Assembly (NCBI GenBank): GCA_013399695.1
Contig: VXAU01003158.1
Span: 124,001 to 188,000, forward strand
From: Formicarius rufipectus
Taxonomy: Eukaryota; Chordata; Aves; Passeriformes; Formicariidae
Direction of reading: 5' to 3'
DNA length: 64,000 nucleotides
The position numbers and the translations under genes were made by a program. This document shows positions 25,101 to 36,324 of the stretch, piece by piece (position 1 is the first letter of the stretch; the number at the start of each line of letters is the position of its first letter). The notes beneath the pieces were generated by a model, which saw only the letters and a list, made by a program, of their open reading frames with translations, did no database searches and had not been told where the DNA came from.

Positions 25101-27666
25101 TAGAATACTAGATTTCATTGATTTGTGAGTGAATGCTGCAGCATCTGCTCTGTATGATTTGGTGGTTTTCTTGTCTCTTTTCCAGTTTGTGGGAAATATC
25201 TGAAAGCTACTTTAAATACCCCATTGTGGAGCAGTACCTGAAGACGAAGAAGAATTCCAAATGTTTAATAATTAAATACATTACTTGCCGTTTACTCACA
25301 CTAGTAATTATTTTTATTGCTTGCCTCTACCTGGGCTACTACATTAGTCTCTCCTCTTTGAGTGATGAGTTTCTCTGCACGATCAAAACTGGGATCTTAA
25401 AGAATGACACAACTGTTCCAGAAGTCGTTCAGTGCAAGCTTATTGCTGTTGGTGTCTTCAAAGTACTCAGCTATATTAACCTGATAGTCTATCTGCTAGT
25501 GATGCCACTGGTAGTGTACGCAATGTTTGTTCCATGGAGATGGAATTCAGGTATTCTCAAAGTGTATGAAATCCTGCCAACTTTCGATGTTTTGAAGCTT
25601 AAGTCAAAGTGTTTTGATGACTTAAGCCTTTACCTCCTCTTTCTTGAGGAAAATGTGAGTGAACTTAAATCATTTAAATGCCTCAAAGTGCTGGAGAACA
25701 TTGCAGTTTCTGAGAAGTTTGATGTCATGCAGCTTTTGGTAAACCTTGGTACTATTAAGACTGATACGATAGATGGGAAGCCAGGGACTGCTGAGTTGGA
25801 GAAGCCTGAAGAAACAACTACAGAAGAGCTGGAAAAAGATGGAACAGAGCTACAAGGTAAGCTGATCTAGATATGTATTCCTGCCAAAACCATTCTAATC
25901 TGTTCTCTAAACAGTGGACCTGCTTAGTCCTTGCTATGTTGTCTGCACTATAACTGCTACAACCTCACGTCTATGCCAGAAGATTGTGGTCTTGGAAGTC
26001 AGTGACAGAAGCTACACCCTGAAGTGTCTGTTAAGTTGTTGGTCCTTGCTGACATCTCCGCTCTAGCACCGAAAGTCATCAGCTGTCTGAACTTGAACTC
26101 CTTAAGATCCCCTGCACAGTGGAAGAGCACTAGATTGGTCTACAGTAGGTTGTGCTTGAAGAAGCTCTAGTGAGAAAGCTGGTAGTTTCAGGACTTTCTT
26201 TTTTTTCTCAGAAATTACTTCCAAACTGTGGTAATTGCTGCTTCTGCTTCTCATTCAGGCTTTAGCAGAACTCTTAGGTGAATATGAAAATAGGTCTGAT
26301 GCTTGGAAATGCCACTGCAGAGGAAGAGAAGATGACGAAAGAAGGGAAGTGAGACTGGGACCAGTGACCACACTCCTATTTGATCTTGCACAGAGAGCAA
26401 GGAGTATTGCATGTAAAGTGATTTTTGCCAAGATGGTCTGAGTCAATATGGATTGGTGCAAAGGTTCTCTGGGTATCCCATCAGTTCACAGACATGGTAG
26501 ATGGAGCAATCACTCCTATATAAGATACAGTCTAGGATCCTGTCCTAAAAAGGGTGGCCCATCTTAATTGTGATTTCAATTACATCTTCAAGTGCAGAAT
26601 TAGAGAAGCCAAAATATCCAGGTAGAGGCATAAACCAAAAGGTTTTACAAAGTCCTTCACTCATCAAAGTGATGATGCTTTAGAACATTTAGCAGCTGAC
26701 CTGAGTAGGTGAGCACAGTGCTGAGGGCATGTTAAAGAGCTGTTTCAAAGGCAGGGAAAAAAAAAATCTATTTTCTCTTGAGAAAGGTATGCCCTACACT
26801 TAATAAAAAAAGAAGCACCAATATCCAGGGGCTAACTGTTCCTCTGTACTTAGGTCAAGCAGTTCTAGTAGCCTGAGATTTGGAGAAGTCAATTTATATA
26901 AGCAGAATTATTTTCAAATCAGAAGAAGCATTTTTGGCAGCCAGCTCTAGTACAGCAGTTGGGAGTAATTCTGACAGAATATAGTTTTCCTTGTAAATGT
27001 GTCCCCTTATGAAATGACATTTCAATGGGTTTTGGTAGGAGTGCCCAAGGTGGAGGTCTCTGCTCAAGGAGCTGAGAAAGTTAATAGAAAATCTGACTGT
27101 AGCTGACAGCAGAGCTTTTGAGACTTGTTTTCATCTCACAAAAACACTTAAAAGACTTGTCCAGAACAGAACAAGCTCGTGGTTGAAGCTTTGCTAAAAT
27201 GCATTGCAAAAAGAAGCTGCTGTTTCATGACCAGCTCTGGCTGGTGCAGCCCTCTCCCTCTGCCTGGGGGCAGCTGAAGGCTTCACCACCCATCAGCAAG
27301 GCTTCGCCCATGACTCACCATGTTTTCTTCCGTCCCTAGTGGCACCAGCACGTTTTAGTTAGCAACCATGTTAACAAACCAGTGGTAGATGCTTTCTCTT
27401 GGCAGGAGGTGTGCGTGGCATCCTGTGGCTGGGTGCCACATCCAGACAAGTGGTGGCGTCTGGAGGCAGCACCGCATGGCCGGCAGGGCAGCACGGGCTT
27501 GGTGGCAGTTCCTTGGTACACGAGAAGATGTTGAGTGGTTTTATGGCTCATGCACTTCTAAAGTTTTACTTTCTCTTTAGTCTTGGCAGACCGTGATGCA
27601 AGCGGCAGCGTGAATCCGAGAGAAGACAAAAAGCTTCGCCAGAGACTGATAGATTCTTCATGCTGA
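4047..27666 (+). CDS. PANX1: PANX1, pannexin 1 channel (whole gene span; exon 1 incomplete)
   Basis: Pannexin 1 forms a large-pore plasma-membrane channel that releases ATP and other metabolites. Five coding exons can be placed: 4047-4125 (incomplete), 13880-14019, 23503-23726, 25186-25856 and 27581-27666. Exons 2-5 join in frame with GT-AG introns. About 398 residues are visible and roughly 34 are missing from exon 1, giving about 432 against 426 in human. The visible features include the N-terminal block starting MAIAHIATEYVFSDF, the SSFSWRQAAYVDSYCW loop with the pore-lining Trp-Arg pair (human W74-R75), the extracellular cysteines, the sequon NDT in the second extracellular loop, and the conserved C-terminus ending RLIDSSC. 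The start ATG has a strong context (CCACCATGG). Identity is secure from length, exon phases and family motifs; only exon 1 is damaged. Confidence 0.96.
4126..4126. other. Single-N assembly join inside PANX1 exon 1
   Basis: The N falls in the codon after ETRYK. Downstream sequence ('gctattctgtgacc') looks more like a CR1 tail than pannexin coding sequence, so the join is not contiguous with the exon. Confidence 0.8.
4127..4139 (+). mobile_element. Possible end of the CR1 tail
   Basis: The 13 bases after the N resemble the terminal CR1 motif (…attctgtga…) expected after 'ctttaaggt' at 4019. The match is very short, so this is inference only. Confidence 0.35.
4243..4267 (+). other. Potential G-quadruplex beside the assembly gap
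   Basis: Four G-tracts lie close together: G7 at 4243-4249, then GGG at 4251, GGG at 4256 and G5 at 4263, with loops of 1-4 bases. The run ends five bases before the N gap, and such a structure could explain the loss of reads. Confidence 0.6.
4272..4358. other. Assembly gap (87 Ns)
   Basis: An uncalled run inside the GC-rich PANX1 CpG island. It is a plausible place for the missing rest of exon 1, although its true length is unknown. Confidence 0.95.
5083..5172 (+). mobile_element. CR1 LINE, short 3' end
   Basis: It has the classic CR1 terminal order: 'gttgaactagatgatctt', then 'aaggtcccttccaaccc', then 'gtgattctataa'. Only about 90 bases remain, a typical 5'-truncated insertion in PANX1 intron 1. 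Confidence 0.85.
5173..13879. other. PANX1: PANX1 intron 1, remaining sequence
   Basis: Unique AT-rich intronic sequence without recognisable exons or RNA genes. T-rich runs lie near 12244-12300 and 13822-13836, the latter shortly before the exon 2 acceptor (tttttccag at 13871-13879). Short open frames here lack family resemblance and splice support. Confidence 0.6.
13880..14019 (+). CDS. PANX1: PANX1 coding exon 2
   Basis: 140 bases that start in phase 1 and end in phase 0. It encodes the first extracellular loop: AQISCFAPSSFSW, the RQAAYVDSYCW segment, and QQK up to IPLWLHK. The two loop cysteines and the Trp-Arg pair that forms the outer pore constriction in pannexin 1 are present. The acceptor is ttttccag and the donor is gtatgt at 14020. 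Confidence 0.97.
14101..14136. repeat. 18-bp direct tandem repeat (2 copies)
   Basis: The unit ctgctgtagtacttggat occurs twice in a row, 14101-14118 and 14119-14136, differing only at the second-to-last base. It lies 82 bases after PANX1 exon 2 and looks like a simple slippage duplication. Confidence 0.85.
23235..23251. repeat. (TTTG)n microsatellite
   Basis: Four copies of TTTG in PANX1 intron 2, about 250 bases upstream of exon 3. Confidence 0.85.
23503..23726 (+). CDS. PANX1: PANX1 coding exon 3
   Basis: 224 bases, phase 0 to phase 2. It begins with the second transmembrane segment (FFPYILLLVAILLYLPCLFW) and continues into the cytoplasmic loop (SSDLKFIMEELDKAYNRAIK ... NENLTQ). The loop part RSGDPRDPTDLV is less conserved against human. 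The donor is gtaaga at 23727. Confidence 0.97.
24574..25067 (+). mobile_element. CR1 LINE, 3' portion
   Basis: A sense CR1 fragment in PANX1 intron 3. The blocks 'gatgtggacctgttggag', 'gtggatgccccatctctgga' and 'tttgagcagcctggtctaa' lead to a tail ending 'tgtgattctgtaa'. It ends about 118 bases before exon 4. Older predicted frames over 24399-25103 come from this element. Confidence 0.9.
25186..25856 (+). CDS. PANX1: PANX1 coding exon 4
   Basis: 671 bases, phase 2 to phase 1, the largest exon. In order it encodes the end of the cytoplasmic loop (LWEISESYFKYPIVEQYLK), transmembrane segment 3 (LLTLVIIFIACLYLGYY), the second extracellular loop with cysteines in EFLCTIK and VVQCKL plus an N-glycosylation sequon (KNDTT), transmembrane segment 4 (INLIVYLLVMPLVVYAMF), and the C-terminal domain. 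The stretch IKTDTIDGKPG corresponds to the caspase-cleaved site of mammalian PANX1 (DVVD-G). The acceptor is ctcttttccag and the donor is gtaagc. A frame running upstream to 25133 is intronic read-through and does not set the start. Confidence 0.98.
25857..27580. other. PANX1: PANX1 intron 4
   Basis: About 1.7 kb without recognised elements. A short frame rich in Leu at 26235 and its minus-strand shadow have no homology I can name. Confidence 0.6.
27581..27666 (+). CDS. PANX1: PANX1 coding exon 5 (C-terminus and stop)
   Basis: 86 bases from the acceptor ttctctttag to TGA at 27664-27666. It encodes VLADRDASGSVNPREDKK followed by LRQRLIDSSC. The last residues agree closely with the human end, while the preceding 18 are quite different from the mammalian tail. 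The split Val codon (G|TC) confirms the phase from exon 4. Confidence 0.95.
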
Positions 27667-29900
27667 CACTTCCCTGCTGCAGGAGGCAGGAGCTCCATTC
27701 TGTGGGAAGACTCCTCCTCTGCCTCCACTGCGCTCAGCGCAAGGTGCTGCTCTTTGAATGCAACCGTCTCAGTCGCCTGACAATTCCCAGAGGCCAAACT
27801 GGTTTACAGTCTACTCGATGTATAATAATCAGGAGTCATGTGCCTGAAATAGCATGCTGTAGACTTTATTTATTTTTTAAAAAACCCAAACAAACCACAC
27901 ACAAGGAGCAATAAGAATAAAAAATTTCTATCATGAGTAACAAGTGACGTGCATTGAATGCAGTTGAAGCTGGCAGCTGGAAAGAGCTCATGCCAGACTG
28001 TACAGGGATGGGAAACAATCCTGCAGGTAACAAAAAGAGACAGCCACATTGCATTGTGAAGTGTTGCTCTGCTGCTTGTGCCCATCTCAGTTCTGGAGTT
28101 TAAGTAAGGTAACTTTGGACTTTCTGCCCTAGAAGAGGGAGTTGGAGGTGGAGTTTTTTTAATGAGTCTGGTTAATCTGTACCAGGTGGTGGCTGGCCAC
28201 TGGCATTGGTTGTGTCTTCATGGGAAAAATAGAGGTTGCTCTGTTCAGCCTGAGGTATGTTAGTCATACCAACATTCATGTCTGGGCATTAAGTACTTGG
28301 CACTGGTGGAAAAGAAACTACAAACAGGCTTACTATAAGGGGGTACTGTAAATATTAGGAATTTTGAATGTTTTATGTATTAATATCACTTTTTATTACA
28401 AATGTAATGATATGTAAGCTAAACGTTAGTTTAATTTCTCTCCATTGTTTTGGTCTTAGTGTCTAGCAAATATGCCTTGGAGTTTTGGACTGAAAATCAG
28501 TGAAGTTTGTTCTATTTTTGCAATGCTTTGTTGAAGTTGTTTTACAATGGTTTTTATGTGGAATTTTTTTCAACATGTTCGTAATATCAAACCCAATATG
28601 AGTGGTGCTGTTTTCCAAACCACTTGAGAAGACAGCCTTAGTTGTATTGTAGTAGCACCTGAATGCCTCAGCCGAGCCAAGCACCCAATAGCCAAGGTGA
28701 GGTAGATGTAAATACTATGAAAGGTTGTTCTCCCTACACGTCCTGTGACTGTATTTTAATTAAAGACGCTGAAGTGGATTGGAACAAACAAGGGGGAGTG
28801 TTTTTAAATTGGAAAACTCCCCTGGTTTGTCATTGGAGTCTTTGGAGAGAGCAGTATTCAGCTTTAGTGTTGTCCCCCCAACCCAGGACCTCAGCCTTCA
28901 ATAAGTATTAAAATGACCATTGTCTTGAAATTTTAGATGCAAGGTAAGGTGGGTGGGGAGCTGAAGCTCCATAGTAGCAGTGTGTATGTTTCACAAATGT
29001 CGTATGCTGATTTGTTTTTCTGTATTGTTCATGTAACTGAAATGATTTGCCTGACACCTCTTCCAGGCTGTCTTTTTAAACAAATTAGGACTTCTCTTAT
29101 AGCTAGGTAGGACTTCACTTTTCCAGTTCCTCTGTGTCACCCACTGTTGTGATCTTGTCCTTTCATAGCATTCTCCACATGGCTGTGGACAAGGGGGAAA
29201 CAGAAGTGTTACCATTTTTGCACAAAACTCTTCATGTGCTGCATCAGATTTCAAGCTGAGAGTGCACCTACTTGAATTCAGCAGCTGTTGTTGAACAAGT
29301 GGATCCAAAAGTATTGCCACACTATACTTTGGGCTAGTATTACAACAACTCTTCAGTTATTACATGGCTTTCCACTAAGACAAGCCTTATTTTAAAAGAA
29401 GTCTTTAAAGCCTATTACACTACCTCTGCACAGGACAGCTGCAGTCCTAATGTCTGTTGAATTACCAGCAAGAAGCAGGGCTTGTGTTGGATAGTGGTGG
29501 TCCAGACTGCTGAATTTTACTGCCATTCTTCTGCCAGCAAACCTACAACCCCTCTATCTTTTCTAGAATCTGTGTGGCTGTGCTGATGTGTGTCTTTATG
29601 TGGGCAATGCAAGTGCATTGTGTGTCTTGGACAAGGAGCTGTAGTGCAATAATAAGATTTTGTGATGTGGATGTGTTTGAACTGTTTGATGTAAGTAGAG
29701 TTCTCAGTGTTTAAAATTCAAAGCTCCTGAAAGCCACATGTTCATGTTTACTGTTGGATATGTACCTAACTTTTTACTAATTCCCCTTTTGTATTAAAAA
29801 ATATGACTTGCAGTGTATCTCTTGTTGTCTTTTAAAGTGCTCAGTGAAACACTTACCAATTCTCCTTAGTTATTTAAATAAAATCAGTCAGCAGCATAAG
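27667..29900 (+). other. PANX1: PANX1 3' untranslated region, end uncertain
   Basis: Canonical AATAAA signals occur at 27916-27921 (250 bases after the stop) and 29877-29882, and an ATTAAA at 29793-29798. I cannot tell which is used. No other gene is visible in the stretch. Confidence 0.45.
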
Positions 29901-32900
29901 TGACTGAAGGTTCCAGGAACAGTCACATGTCACCATCTGATAATCTGTAGTGGAAAACATGGTCTGATGTGAAACCTTGAGCAAACATTCTGGACAGTAG
30001 TTAAAATTCTGTTCTTTTCATTTTTGTTCTCATAAAATTGTCAGAGCAACATGAATTGGTTCAAAATCTATTTAACCTTTAAAACCTGTTGAGAAAATGT
30101 CAGCACATGATAAATAGCCCTATCCATTGTGTGAGTTGCTATCTAGAAATTGACCACAGTCTCAGCATGTTTGAGCTTTTCAGCAGTATCTTCCTGTTCT
30201 AAGATGTCTTTCTGAACTGCCCAGCTCAGTTCTACTTATATTTTAGTGGCACTGTTCCTGCTGTGTTTTGCCATTTTCAAAAGCTGGGCTTAATTCCAGT
30301 TTAGGTCTTAAGGAAAGGAATCCATCTTCAACCTCTTTATTACTGCACTCTTTCTAGAAAGGCCTACATCCATCTGCCTTTTTTAAAATACCCCAGAAAG
30401 TAAAAATGCAATGTTAAGATTCAGGTTTAGTCCATGCCATCCTTTCTGGACCCTTCTATCTCCATCACTGAGATATTAATAGCCCTCCAAATGCAGGAGA
30501 GTTCCAGCTAGCTCCTTTGCACGCTCTTTGCCTTACAATGGGTCTTAGCTGCCTTGTGAGATTTAAAACTTGTAATTTAAACTGCAGAAAGAGAGTAAAA
30601 ATATTTATTCCAGTAGCAGATGGTGTGCCTCAAAAAGCAGATGTACCCCACTGTTTTTCCTCCTGTGGATGTTGTCAGTCACTTTTAGAATAAAGAGTAT
30701 ATTTTAGGTCCATGGGCTTTTTTGCCTTACTGAGAGCAGTGGGTGTTGTTTTAGTAGGATCTTTGATGGCTAGTTTGGTGCCCAAGCCTAGAGCCTCATT
30801 AAATGAGACTACAAACAAAGGATGCCCTGGCTGCACTTTGTGAACAGGAAGACAGAAGTCAGGTCACGAGTGGTTTTCTGAAGACTGACATAGTTAAGAG
30901 GGATTTAACCCCCACCTCCACCACTACCACTGTCTGCTGTCTGTGGTGGCTTCTGTCTGTCTGAGTTAAAGCTTTGAAAGAAGGAAGAACTTGCATAAAA
31001 CTTTATTTTTCAATTATGAGTGTCATGTTACTGATATGAATAATGAAAATTAAACTACTGTGCCCTATGGACTAATGAACTGGACTTCATAGTGTGCACT
31101 GTCTACAGGAAGCTTGTAATTCATTATTCTTATTCACTGAGTTCCCATTAAGAAATACAAGCTGGCTTTATGATGATGGGTGTTGGTTGGATTTTTGGAC
31201 TGCCTGAAGGGAAAATGTCACAGAAGGCATGCACAGCCACCTGCCCTAGAAGGGACATTGTAAAGCCAGGAGTGGGGCAGCTCAGCCCCACTACCTTGCT
31301 GATGAGCTGGGAACTCCTGCAGGAGAATGGAGCTGTATGTAGAAATACAGGAAATACAGGAATGCAGTGAAAAAGTAAACTTGGAGGGATTCTGAGCTGG
31401 ATCACCAGTCTCTGACTAGTCTGTCCTTTATCACCCTTTTGCAACATGTCCGTGTTGTATCCACAGCTCATAGAGCATCACTGCACACAGCCTGGCATGC
31501 TGGCTTCCCGCACACCTATGTTTGCAAAATAATCCCTGATTTCACAGGAAGAAAGTGGAGCTGCTGGATGAATAAAATACTGCTGTGCTGAAAAACAAAT
31601 AACAGATTGTGTCCCAGTGGGCTAGCTCAGTAAAGACAGAGATGGGTCTGTCAATAGAAGGAGGAAAGAATCAGAGATGTCTCAGAATAACCTTTTTCAG
31701 AAATTTTTGAGCACCTCTTTGCACAGACCATATGAGAGTGGCACAAACCAAAATCTAGCTATATGTTAGGGAAAATTTGTCGATTTCTGTCCTACAGGCT
31801 GCATGGCAGGAAGCTCTGGAAGAGCGTTTTCCTCATAATGGAATATTTGACAACATACTAAATATTAGTATAATGATAAAAAGTAATTATGCTTATTAAA
31901 GAGTAAAAAATGTATTTCTGAAGAGACAATGTAATTAATAAATCTATTATGGCTTTATATAATTAAATATTTAAACATTTATTTGCTTCAAAATGTTTTC
32001 ATGTTACCAACTCTTCCCTGAAGAACTGTGGCACAAAACTCCCATTATAACAGTATTTAATCTTTTTAAGTAGTGAAATTTGCATCCTGTCTTATTTCTT
32101 CTGATTTTTTTTTTTGTGAGTCACCTCAAACTTCCTAGATTGTGATTAACCAAACATCTTCATGCAAAGGCAATTCCTTGCCTATGAATGAATTCCCACC
32201 CAACTCAAGGGCCTGCTGAATTAGTCCTCTAAAGTCAGATTCGCACTTCCCCACAAAGTCCAGGGACAGTGGTAGGTGCCTTTGAAGGCATTTGAATGGG
32301 TGACTAGTCCAGGAATGAAAATAGCCTGGACTCACTCTCTTTGTGCTACATTTTGAATTGCTTTAGTTCTTCCACACTTACAAACTTCATGTACATAAAC
32401 CAAGAGAAATTAAATGCCTCAATCAGCAACCAAATAATTGGGCGCTTGTTTGCTTTTTCCCCCTTTCTTGTGCTAAAATTGGGGTGAGAGAAATACGTGC
32501 TGCTGGCACAGTCAGAACAACACCTCTGTGCTGGGAGTCTGAGCTGCAGGTTGAGAAATGGAGCCTCGGGCTGCTCATCTGTTTGACATCTCAGAATGTG
32601 TTTGCAGTACCAGGGAGCCAGTGGAAGGGTTTGGCCACCACTGCTGTCGTTGTCCAAGTGTCCAAGAGTTCCTGAGCTCTGTCTTGGTCCTTATTCAAGA
32701 CAAATTCTGGGCAAGCCACTGGGAACACTTCTGGAGCAGCTCCCTAGAGGTAGTAGGGATGTGACCATAACAACCTGGTTCTCATCACCCTACATGTACC
32801 TCCAACATACCCCACTAAGTTTTGGACCTTCAGAGTCTCTGATGACATGCTTTTATGATATCTGATACATATCCTTAGCTTCATACTATTAAAAACTGGT

Positions 32901-33137
32901 GATGTCTGACAAACCTGTGACATTGTGGTGGTTTAAACTGCAAAAGCATACAAAAAATGTAATTATGATGTCTTAAAACCCTCATATCCCTGTGACCTTA
33001 GGGGCTCAGAATCAAGGACTGTGTACCACCACATATCTGGTCTGCTCTAGATGGAACTAGTTCTGCACACTGTGGCAATGAGTGACCTGACACCTTAGAG
33101 CCAGAAATCATTTGCAGACCTTTAGTTATTTAATTGG
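29901..33137. other. Intergenic sequence between PANX1 and GPR83
   Basis: No exon-like frame or transposon recognised. A very AT-rich block at about 31840-32000 contains several TAATTA/ATTAAT-type words. Otherwise the sequence looks unique and neutral. Confidence 0.55.
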
Positions 33138-33412
33138 TGTCCTAGTTTCATCTGGGATACAGTTATTTTTTCTTAGCAGCTGGCACAGTGCTGTGTTTTG
33201 GACTCAGTATGAGAATAATGCTGATAACACACTGATGTTTTGGTTGTTGCTGAGCAATGCTGACCCTAAGCCAAGGACTTACATTATCCTATGCGCTGCC
33301 AGCGAGCAGGTGCACAAGAAACTGGGAGGAAGCATGACTCGGACTGCTGACCCAAACTATATTTGATACAATAGAATGCCATGCTCAGTTTATGAACTGT
33401 GGTCAGTAGGTG
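33138..33412 (+). mobile_element. Avian endogenous-retrovirus LTR, 5' fragment
   Basis: It begins TGTCCTAGTTTCATCTGGGA and contains 'gtgctgtgttttgga', 'ataacacactgatgtttt' and 'aagaaactgggagg', then a region corresponding to the LTR promoter ('catgctcagtttatgaact'). This order matches an LTR family common in songbird genomes, recalled from memory. The 3' part is missing. No viral coding sequence is attached. Confidence 0.7.
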
Positions 33413-34456
33413 CTCATTTGTTTTATAGATGAAGGCAATTTTATTTCTGGTCAGAAATGTAATGATGACTGGATTGGCCTGTGCCTCTCTAAGTATCTTT
33501 AAAAGGCTTTGAGAATAAGGCAAGGGGTGAAAGGTTTCCCTCACCATGACTCACAGAAATCCCTTCAAGCTTGCAAAGCAACAAAGAGGCTTGGGGGGTG
33601 GGACATGGTTCCCAGAAGAAAGGATGGGCCAAAGAATTTCCCTGTTTCTGTTCCTGTCTGCCAGTCCAAACTTTCTCCCCAGCCCACTGTGTCACCTGCA
33701 GGAAGGAGCAGGGCCTGCTCTTCTGGACTGTGCAGGATGGGGAGAGCAGGAGAAGATCCATCCTCATCCTCCTTTGGTGGCACAGGGAAGATCAGGAAAT
33801 AAGAAAGCAAGCTATTGGACATGATGTACTGAATACAGAGATTGTGGGAAGGTACAACCTCTCTCAGCCAAGCCTCCAAGAGCTGTTAGATCATGTAGGT
33901 ACCTTCACAAGTGCAGACTGTTCACAGCCCCATGGTTTGACGCAAGGCTGGCAGACTGCGTCAGCAGCAGAGCTGGCTATGCTCTCTCACCAGCACTCAA
34001 GAGATTTATGAATAAGGAAGATGTGAACAATAGTTAGTCTCAGTCTCCTGGGAAACTGCTATTTTAAAGCTTGCTCTATGTGTCCACATACAGTTTTTAG
34101 GTCAGATTGTTTAAGACATCCCCGAAGCTCTTAAAACAACTAGGTCCACACATGGCTCATGGCTCAGCGCTGTGCAGATGTATTTATACTCATCCAAGAG
34201 CTGTACAACTTTATCCAACGTGCTTAGCCCCTCACAGGCTCCCTACTCAGTAGCTTCACTGGACAAACGGAGCCTGCAACTTGGAACAAGCAGACAAGTC
34301 TGTAGCTAGCTGTGATGTCAGGGGCTCACACTGCAATCCATTAATGACTTCCATGCAGTTCACAGCCAGACTGTTTTAATTATGGTCCACCCAAAATCCT
34401 TCAAAAAACATCTTGAAGTTTCACATTCAATATGCAAATGTTTAAGACTCTCAGTA
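33413..34456. other. Intergenic sequence, nothing recognised
   Basis: Overlapping short frames on both strands around 33500-34010 do not resemble known proteins and show no consistent splice sites. I see no gene or repeat here. Confidence 0.5.
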
Positions 34457-34835
34457 GTAGAACAGTCATAGAGTATCCAGAATTGGAAGAGACCCCCAAG
34501 GATCCCTTGGTCTGGCCCCACAGAGGACAACCCCAAGAGTCACACCCTGTGCCTCAGAGTGTTGTCCAAACATATCTTGAACTCTGTCAGGCTTGGTGCT
34601 GTGACCACTTCCCTGGGGAGCCTGTTCAGTGCCCAACCACCTTCTGGGTGAAAACCTTTCCCTAATATTCAGCCAGAACTTTCCCTGAAGCAGCTTCAGG
34701 CCATTTCCTCAGGTCCTGTCACTGATCGCTGGAGAGAAGAGGTTGGTGCCTGCCCACCCACTTTCCCTCACAAGGATGCTGTAGACCGCAGTGAGGTCTC
34801 CCTTTCTCTGGGCTGAAGAAACCAGGGGACCTCAG
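34457..34835 (-). mobile_element. CR1 LINE, 3' end, antisense
   Basis: Read on the minus strand it ends with the usual CR1 tail. On the plus strand it starts 'gtcatagagtatccagaatt', then 'ggaagagacccccaaggat', and later 'ggggagcctgttcagtgccc' and 'gaggtctccctttctctggg'. This is the reverse complement of a CR1 3' region from a subfamily different from the sense copies here. Confidence 0.85.
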
Positions 34836-35765
34836 AATAATGAGGATGAGTAACTGCTCTTTGTGGTACCAAAATGTAGACAATGGTATCAACCTTTGTT
34901 AGGGGCTTTCAGCTCAGGAGATAAAAATTGTGTTTGTATCAGCTAGTAGTGGACAGTTATTACATTCATTAAGGAAATTACAATGAGGTTTATGCTTATC
35001 AGAAAAGTGTGATTTTGAAATCTTTGGAGCCTATCAGCATTTTTCCTCTAAGAGGGATGGAAGTAAACAAAGATAACTTGGAGATGCTGCCTGATACTCT
35101 TTGAAAATGCTGGAGAGAAAAAGACATTAATGTTCCTGAATTTACAGGACATTGTTATGTTTTTAGCAGCTGTCTTCTCATTTCTGAATCTGTCAACTGA
35201 GAGGAAAAGGTAGTCATCCCACTCTGACAGGAAAGAGATGAGCTACCATGCAGTCGGAAACAGTACCAACCAAAGCTGAAGTTCCTTTCTTCTGTGCAGG
35301 AGAAATTTGTCATTTTTCCTTCTGTGATCTCAGCATGCTTCAAGGAGTCTTGTCTTCCTTTCATGTGTAAGAGCAAGAGACTTTGACTCTGCTATGCGCT
35401 GTTAGTTTTGCCTGTACTCTATGAAATTTCCTCTGTTGGCTGAAGGTACAGTGCTTGAGCTATTTGTTGCTTTCCTTTGGATGAGACAGTCTCTGACTTG
35501 GCTTACTGTTAATTGTGGCAGGGAAAGCAAATTGCATGTGAAGAAAACACCCTCCATTTATCTCAGCTAAAGAGGTGGTCTTTGCTGGGTTTTGGCTACA
35601 ACAAAAACTTCTCTGTCACAAAAAAACCCCACGTAATGGAATAGTAGATAGTAGTAGATTTTTCCTGCTGAGCGCCACAGTGCCTGATGGCAGCAGCAGC
35701 TTCTGCTATACTGCCAAAGAATTTTGGATTGATACTGAGGGGGAGATAGTGAGACTGACACTGAG
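34836..35765. other. Intergenic sequence, nothing recognised
   Basis: No gene, RNA or repeat identified. The minus-strand frame at 35155-35376 and the overlapping frames at 35567-35931 lack family resemblance, and the latter extend into the adjacent CR1. Confidence 0.5.
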
Positions 35766-36324
35766 GGTGATCCTGCCCCTCTACTTCACTCTCGCGAGAC
35801 ACCCTCCCTCCAGCCCCCTGAGTGATGCATCCAGCTCTGGGGTCCCCAACATGAGAAGGGCATGGCCATGTTGGAGCAAGTCCAGAGGAGGCCACGAAGA
35901 TAGTCAGAGGGCTGGAACACCTCTGCTGTGAAGGCAGGCTGAGTTAGGGCTGTTCAACCAGGAAAAGAGAAGGCTCCAGGGAGGCCTTATAGTATTAAGA
36001 GGGGCCTTATAAGAAACACTGAGGTAGACTTTTGACAAGGGCACGTAGTGACAGGGTAAGGGGGAATGGCTTCAAACTGAAAGAGGGCAAGTTTAGACTA
36101 GATATTAGGAAGAAATTCTTGACTGGGAGGGAGTTGAGCACTGGCACAGTTTGCCCAGAGAAGTTGTGGATGCACCGTCCCTGAAATCATTAAAGGTCAG
36201 GTTGGATGAAGCCCTGAGCAATCTGGTTTAGTGGGAGATGTCTCTGCCCATGGCAGGGAGGATTCGACTGGGGAGATGATCTTTTAGGTCTCTTCCAACA
36301 CAAACCATTCCATGATTCTATGAA
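35766..36324 (+). mobile_element. CR1 LINE, 3' portion
   Basis: A sense fragment with the full late CR1 order: 'atcctgcccctctacttcac', 'tccagctctggggtccccaa', 'gacaagggcacgtagtgaca', 'gcccagagaagttgtggatg', 'gcccatggcagg', and the tail 'accattccatgattctatga'. Confidence 0.92.

Noticed and set aside
24399..25103. Several frames before PANX1 exon 4
   Set aside because: They fall wholly or largely in a CR1 element, the rest being intron; none joins PANX1 in phase.
26235..26461. Leu-rich small frame resembling a signal peptide
   Set aside because: Intronic, isolated, mirrored by an equally long antisense frame.
33489..34011. Overlapping frames on both strands between PANX1 and GPR83
   Set aside because: Overlap on all strands without homology or splice support; random open stretches in GC-richer DNA.
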